A DNA stretch of 7,719 bases from Desulfobacteraceae bacterium UBA5852 (lineage in GTDB: Bacteria; Desulfobacterota; Desulfobacteria; Desulfobacterales; UBA5852). The position numbers and the translations under genes were made by a program. The notes beneath the pieces were generated by a model. It saw only the letters and a list, made by a program, of their open reading frames with translations. It was not told the origin of the DNA and did no database searches. The stretch lies in assembly GCA_002432195.1 (NCBI GenBank), contig DJGG01000171.1:1-7719 (forward strand), in the 5' to 3' direction. This document shows, one piece after another, positions 4,559-7,719 of this stretch (its first letter is position 1; every line of letters begins with the position of its first letter).

Positions 4559-6121
4559 ATGGCCCCCCACGCCTCGACCCATGGATGGGTAAGGCAGGTG
4601 ACGGTCGACCCGCCCTCGCTGAAGAACAACACGGCGGACTTCGAGCGGCTGGTGCAGGCGCTCGGGCGTCAGGTACCGTTGCGCCATCTGGACGCGGACC
4701 TGGAGTTGATCGGCCGCCTGCCCGCCCTTTTGCGCGACAACGATCACCGCGTGCGCTGCGTGCTCTTCAGGGACCGGGAGCGCTGGCGGCTGGTGGGGCT
4801 CCTGGGGGCCCGGGACCCCCGGCCCACCGCCGGCCTGGCCATCGACCTGGGGACCACCCGGGTCGTGCTGGCCCTCGTGGATCTGGTCGACGGACGCCTC
4901 CTGGGGGAGGCCTCCTTTGACAATCCCCAAAGAATTGCCGGGCCGGATATACTGGCCCGGATCCACCACGCCGGCACGGAGGAAGGCGGGCGGCGGCTGC
5001 AGACCCTTGTGCGGGATGCGCTCAATGCCGAGGTGGCCGCTGTCTGCCGGCGCTGCCGTCTGACGGTGCAGGATGTCTATCTGCTGACGCTGGCCGGGAA
5101 CACGGCCATGACGCACCTTTTCCTGGGGTTGGATCCCCGCTGGATGATCCGCGAGCCGTACATTCCGGTGGTCAACCGCCCGGGGGTACGGACGGCCGCG
5201 GAAGTCGGGCTGGCGGCCAATCGCCACGCCCGCGCGCTGGTGTTTCCCAATATCGGCAGCTACTTCGGCGGCGATCTGATCGCCGGGATCCTCTTCTCCG
5301 GTCTGGATCGCGCCGAGGAGGTGAACCTCCTGGTGGATGTCGGCACCAACGCCGAGGTGGTGCTCGGCAACCGCGACTGGTTGATCGGCTGCGCCGGCGC
5401 GGCGGGGCCGGCCCTGGAGGGAGGCGTGACGCGCATTGGCGCCACGGCGGGTCCCGGCACGGTGGACCGGGTGCGCATCGACGCCCGGACCGGCCGTTTT
5501 GCCTGCCACACGATCGGCGATCAGCCGCCGGTGGGCGTGTGCGGTTCCGGCATCATCGACCTGGCCGCCCAGCTTTTCCAGGCCGGCATGATCGATATCC
5601 GCGGCAAGCTGGTGCCGGAAGCCTGTGGGGCGCGGTATGGCAATTCAGAGGGAACGGCGGACCTGGTGGTGGTCCCCGCCCGGGATTCGGGAACCGGCAC
5701 CGATCTGGTCATCACCCAGGCGGACCTCGACAGCCTGGTGCGTTCCAAGGCGGCCATGTACACCATTCTGGAAACCCTGACCGATACGGTGGGAGTCCGC
5801 TTTGCGGATTTGGCCGCCTTTTATGTGGCCGGGACTTTCGGTGCCTACATCGACCCCCAGGCCGCCATCACCATCGGCATGCTCCCCGATCTTCCCATGA
5901 GCCGCTTCCGTGCGCTGGGCAACAGCTCCCTGGGAGGGGCCCGCCTGGTGCTCACCGATGCCCAGGCCGTGGACGGTGTCGACCGGATCCGCGACCGGAT
6001 CACCTACCTGGAGCTCAACGTCAACCAGGAGTTCATGAACCGGTTCAGTGCCGCCAGGTTCCTTCCCCACACCGACCTCAGCCGGTTCCCATCGGTGTCG
6101 CGGACCGATCGCCGGGCCTGA
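4559..6121 (+). CDS. RACo-like ASKHA ATPase (DUF4445), activator of a corrinoid protein, without the 2Fe-2S domain
   Basis: RACo proteins use ATP to drive reduction of inactive Co(II) corrinoid proteins, such as the corrinoid iron-sulfur protein of the Wood-Ljungdahl pathway, back to Co(I). This 520-residue protein has the ASKHA phosphate-1 motif LAIDLGTTRVV at 93-103, LTLAGNTAMTH at 176-186, the phosphate-2 motif LLVDVGTNAEVVLG at 257-270, AGPALEGGV at 282-290, VCGSGIIDLAA at 327-337, and the C-terminal VAGTFGAYIDPQAA at 423-436. It begins in the linker/middle domain (DPPSLKNNTADFERL at 17-31). The N-terminal plant-type ferredoxin domain of roughly 90 residues found in RACo is absent, and the 127-bp gap upstream is too short to hold it. 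The start is fixed by AGGGGA at 4548-4553, 5 nt before ATG. Together with cooC it ties the run to CODH/ACS chemistry. A methyltransferase-linked activator role is also possible. Confidence 0.88.
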   Translation: MAPHASTHGWVRQVTVDPPSLKNNTADFERLVQALGRQVPLRHLDADLELIGRLPALLRDNDHRVRCVLFRDRERWRLVGLLGARDPRPTAGLAIDLGTTRVVLALVDLVDGRLLGEASFDNPQRIAGPDILARIHHAGTEEGGRRLQTLVRDALNAEVAAVCRRCRLTVQDVYLLTLAGNTAMTHLFLGLDPRWMIREPYIPVVNRPGVRTAAEVGLAANRHARALVFPNIGSYFGGDLIAGILFSGLDRAEEVNLLVDVGTNAEVVLGNRDWLIGCAGAAGPALEGGVTRIGATAGPGTVDRVRIDARTGRFACHTIGDQPPVGVCGSGIIDLAAQLFQAGMIDIRGKLVPEACGARYGNSEGTADLVVVPARDSGTGTDLVITQADLDSLVRSKAAMYTILETLTDTVGVRFADLAAFYVAGTFGAYIDPQAAITIGMLPDLPMSRFRALGNSSLGGARLVLTDAQAVDGVDRIRDRITYLELNVNQEFMNRFSAARFLPHTDLSRFPSVSRTDRRA

Positions 6122-6131
6122 GGCCGGCGAG

Positions 6132-6153
6132 CCCGGCGGCCCCGCCGACCGGG
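6132..6153 (+). other. GC-rich hairpin after the RACo-like gene
   Basis: CCCGGCGGC (6132-6140) pairs with GCCGACCGGG (6144-6153). This makes a 9-pair stem with one bulged A (6148) and a 3-nt loop, 10 nt after the RACo-like stop. No T-run follows directly, so it is not a canonical intrinsic terminator. It might partly separate the FHA gene from the upstream run or affect mRNA decay. Confidence 0.3.
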
Positions 6154-6208
6154 TCCCGGATTTCCCTGTCGCCCGTGAAAGGCAGCGCGATTGCGAGGAT
6201 TGCCGGAT

Positions 6209-7719
6209 ATGGCCAAACTCTACATCTTCACCCGATCGGGGCGAAGCGAATTCAACCTGGCCGATCACAACGTGATCGGACGGCATCCCAAGAACCGCAT
6301 CAAGGTCATGTCCATCGACGTCTCCAAGGTTCACTGCCTGATCACCGGCGATCACGGGCGTCGTTATGCGGTTAGGGACCTGGGCAGCCGCAACGGCACC
6401 TTTGTCAACGGCAAGCGCATTCGCAGCAAGACCCCCCTGCGGGATGGCGACGAGATCCGGCTGGGCAGCACCCGCTGCCTGTTCCGGGAGGAAATCGTCA
6501 CCGGCGTCTTCCGGACCGTCAGCGAATCGGACGAGGACCTGGCCCGGCGGGTCGTCGCCAAAGTCTCCCCCCTGCAGATGAACCGGTTCTTTCCCGAACA
6601 CAATATCGTGGACGAGGAAATGCTGCGGAGCGATTACGAGCGTCTGCGGATCGCCTTCGAACTCCACAGCGACATCGGCTTCGATCTCCATGTGGACTAT
6701 ATCCTGGGGCGGGTGCTGGATCGGCTTTTCGAGTTCCTGGATTTCGACCAGGGGGTGGTCTACCTGAGTGACGACACCGAGGCGTTGCGCCCCCAGTCCT
6801 ACAAGATGCGGCAGTTGGAGCACGAAGTGGTGGTCTCCTCCGCCGTGCTGCGGCTGATCGCCGCGGATCGCAAGGGACTGCTGCTGGGTCCGGCGACGGC
6901 CGTCCTCCCCGGGGCGGCCACCGCGGCGGCGGAGGAATCCGGCCACACCGCGCTGGCCGTGCCGGTGCTGGACAACGACGCGCTGCTGGGGGCCATCGTC
7001 CTGGATCGCTGGTCCTTGCTGAAACCCTTCCGGGAGCGGGACCTGCACCTGCTCACCAATGCCGCCAACGTGGCGGCCATGTTCATCCGCAATTCCCGGG
7101 TCGCCAAAAACGTGACCCGGGAATCCGTGGAGCGGCACCATTGGCGCCGGATGGTTTCATCGGAGATGGCGGAAATGATCGTGGCCGGGCAGCTCCAGGC
7201 CGATACCACCGGGCGCCGCTACGACGGTTCGGTGCTGGTGGTCAACGTGGTGGGTTTCGAAGCCATGCGGACCGAAGCCGAGCCGAAGGAGCGGATCGCC
7301 TTCCTCAACGATTTGTTCGATCGCCTGGTGGATGTCGTGTTCGGGGCCGAGGGGATGGTGGTGCAGTACCTGGGAGACCATCTGGTGGCGGCCTGGGGAG
7401 TGCCCCTGGAGCGCGAAGACCACGCCCAGCAGGCGGTGAGAGCAGGCCTGCGGTGCGTCCAGGCGGTGGAAACCGCCAACGCCGCGCGCCGCAAGCAGGG
7501 CCGGCAGCCGTTCGCCGTGCGCGTCGGAGTGGCCTCCGGACCCCTGCTGGCGGGCAACGTGGGCGCCCGCCAGGCGCCGCATTACGGGGTCCTCGGCCCG
7601 CCGGTGCTGCGGGCGCTGGGGCTGGCCTCCCAGGCCGCGCCCGGCGAACTCCGCGTGACCCGCGAGACCTTCATCGAGGTGCGCAGCGTGTTTACCACGG
7701 AAAAGATCGAGGATCCCGC
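6209..7719 (+). CDS. FHA-GAF-class III cyclase-like signalling protein, 3' end beyond the window
   Basis: The frame stays open from ATG 6209 to the right edge: 503 codons and no stop. GAGGA at 6195-6199 lies 9 nt before the ATG. Residues about 1-95 are a forkhead-associated (phosphothreonine-reading) domain with its key residues intact: G24-R25, S39 and H42 in SKVH, and N62 in SRNGTFVNG. Residues about 140-297 look like a GAF sensor domain. Residues about 338-490 match a class III nucleotide cyclase domain from VLVVNVVGF to APGELRV without gaps in the conserved blocks. Four catalytic positions are changed: the first metal Asp is N346, the adenine-selecting Lys is Q386, the transition-state Asn is L467 and the Arg is G471. 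The second metal Asp, D390, remains. It is probably non-catalytic. No transmembrane segment or signal peptide is seen. It follows the RACo-like gene by 87 bp and need not share its function. Confidence 0.85.
   Translation, partial: MAKLYIFTRSGRSEFNLADHNVIGRHPKNRIKVMSIDVSKVHCLITGDHGRRYAVRDLGSRNGTFVNGKRIRSKTPLRDGDEIRLGSTRCLFREEIVTGVFRTVSESDEDLARRVVAKVSPLQMNRFFPEHNIVDEEMLRSDYERLRIAFELHSDIGFDLHVDYILGRVLDRLFEFLDFDQGVVYLSDDTEALRPQSYKMRQLEHEVVVSSAVLRLIAADRKGLLLGPATAVLPGAATAAAEESGHTALAVPVLDNDALLGAIVLDRWSLLKPFRERDLHLLTNAANVAAMFIRNSRVAKNVTRESVERHHWRRMVSSEMAEMIVAGQLQADTTGRRYDGSVLVVNVVGFEAMRTEAEPKERIAFLNDLFDRLVDVVFGAEGMVVQYLGDHLVAAWGVPLEREDHAQQAVRAGLRCVQAVETANAARRKQGRQPFAVRVGVASGPLLAGNVGARQAPHYGVLGPPVLRALGLASQAAPGELRVTRETFIEVRSVFTTEKIEDP

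Noticed and set aside
4507..4920. Plus-strand frame of 137 codons starting in the gap before the RACo-like gene
   Set aside because: It overlaps the RACo-like gene in another frame, gives a Gly/Arg/Pro-rich peptide without motifs and lacks a ribosome binding site. It does not supply the missing ferredoxin domain.
6132..6153. Intrinsic terminator after the RACo-like gene
   Set aside because: The stem is good, but the bases after it (TCCCGGATTTCCC) contain no T-tract, so I list it only as a hairpin.
5645..7141. A 498-codon open frame on the minus strand
   Set aside because: It overlaps the ends of the RACo-like and FHA-GAF genes in antisense, crosses their 87-bp gap and shows no domain. It is the same composition artefact.
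1..7719. Mobile elements, CRISPR arrays, tRNA or rRNA genes
   Set aside because: I found no transposase or integrase frame, no regularly spaced repeats, no terminal inverted repeats and no tRNA-like or rRNA-like stretch on either strand.

Overview
The window is GC-rich and densely coded, with every confident gene on the plus strand. It looks like a chromosomal segment of an anaerobe that uses the Wood-Ljungdahl (CO dehydrogenase/acetyl-CoA synthase) pathway. A CooC-type nickel-insertion ATPase and a RACo-type corrinoid-protein activator lie in the same gene run, alongside AcuB/AcuC-type regulators of acetyl-CoA metabolism. The GC content, spacing and gene set would fit a deltaproteobacterial (Desulfobacterota) sulfate reducer. 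That placement is inference: no rRNA or marker gene is present.

Layout. Positions 5-298 are non-coding. A strong Shine-Dalgarno and ATG on the minus strand at position 4 suggest a divergent gene leaving the window to the left, and a weak promoter candidate and two small dyads face right. Then follow cooC (299-1048), an AcuC-like zinc deacetylase (1065-2015), an AcuB-like CBS-ACT protein (2076-2753), a PrmA-like methyltransferase (2757-3614), a Sir2-family NAD-dependent deacylase (3667-4431), a RACo-like ASKHA ATPase without its usual ferredoxin domain (4559-6121), and an FHA-GAF-cyclase-like signalling protein (6209 to the right edge, incomplete). Gaps are 16, 60, 3, 52, 127 and 87 bp. No intrinsic terminator is visible in any of them, so one transcription unit from cooC to at least the RACo-like gene is plausible.

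How the genes may work together. CooC and RACo serve the two halves of acetyl-CoA synthesis: CooC loads Ni into CODH/ACS, and RACo reductively reactivates the corrinoid methyl carrier. Between them are two mechanistically unrelated lysine deacylases, an AcuB-like ligand sensor and a possible protein-lysine methyltransferase. In Bacillus subtilis, AcuC and the sirtuin SrtN both deacetylate acetyl-CoA synthetase. The cassette may therefore be a post-translational control module for acetyl-CoA/C1 enzymes; this is inference. No acetyltransferase (AcuA/Pat-like) is visible here.

The best leads for follow-up are the cassette as a unit, the RACo-like protein lacking an Fe-S domain, the cyclase-like domain that has lost four active-site residues while keeping its FHA and GAF sensors, and a pair of competing hairpins in the sirtuin leader, one of which covers the ribosome binding site.
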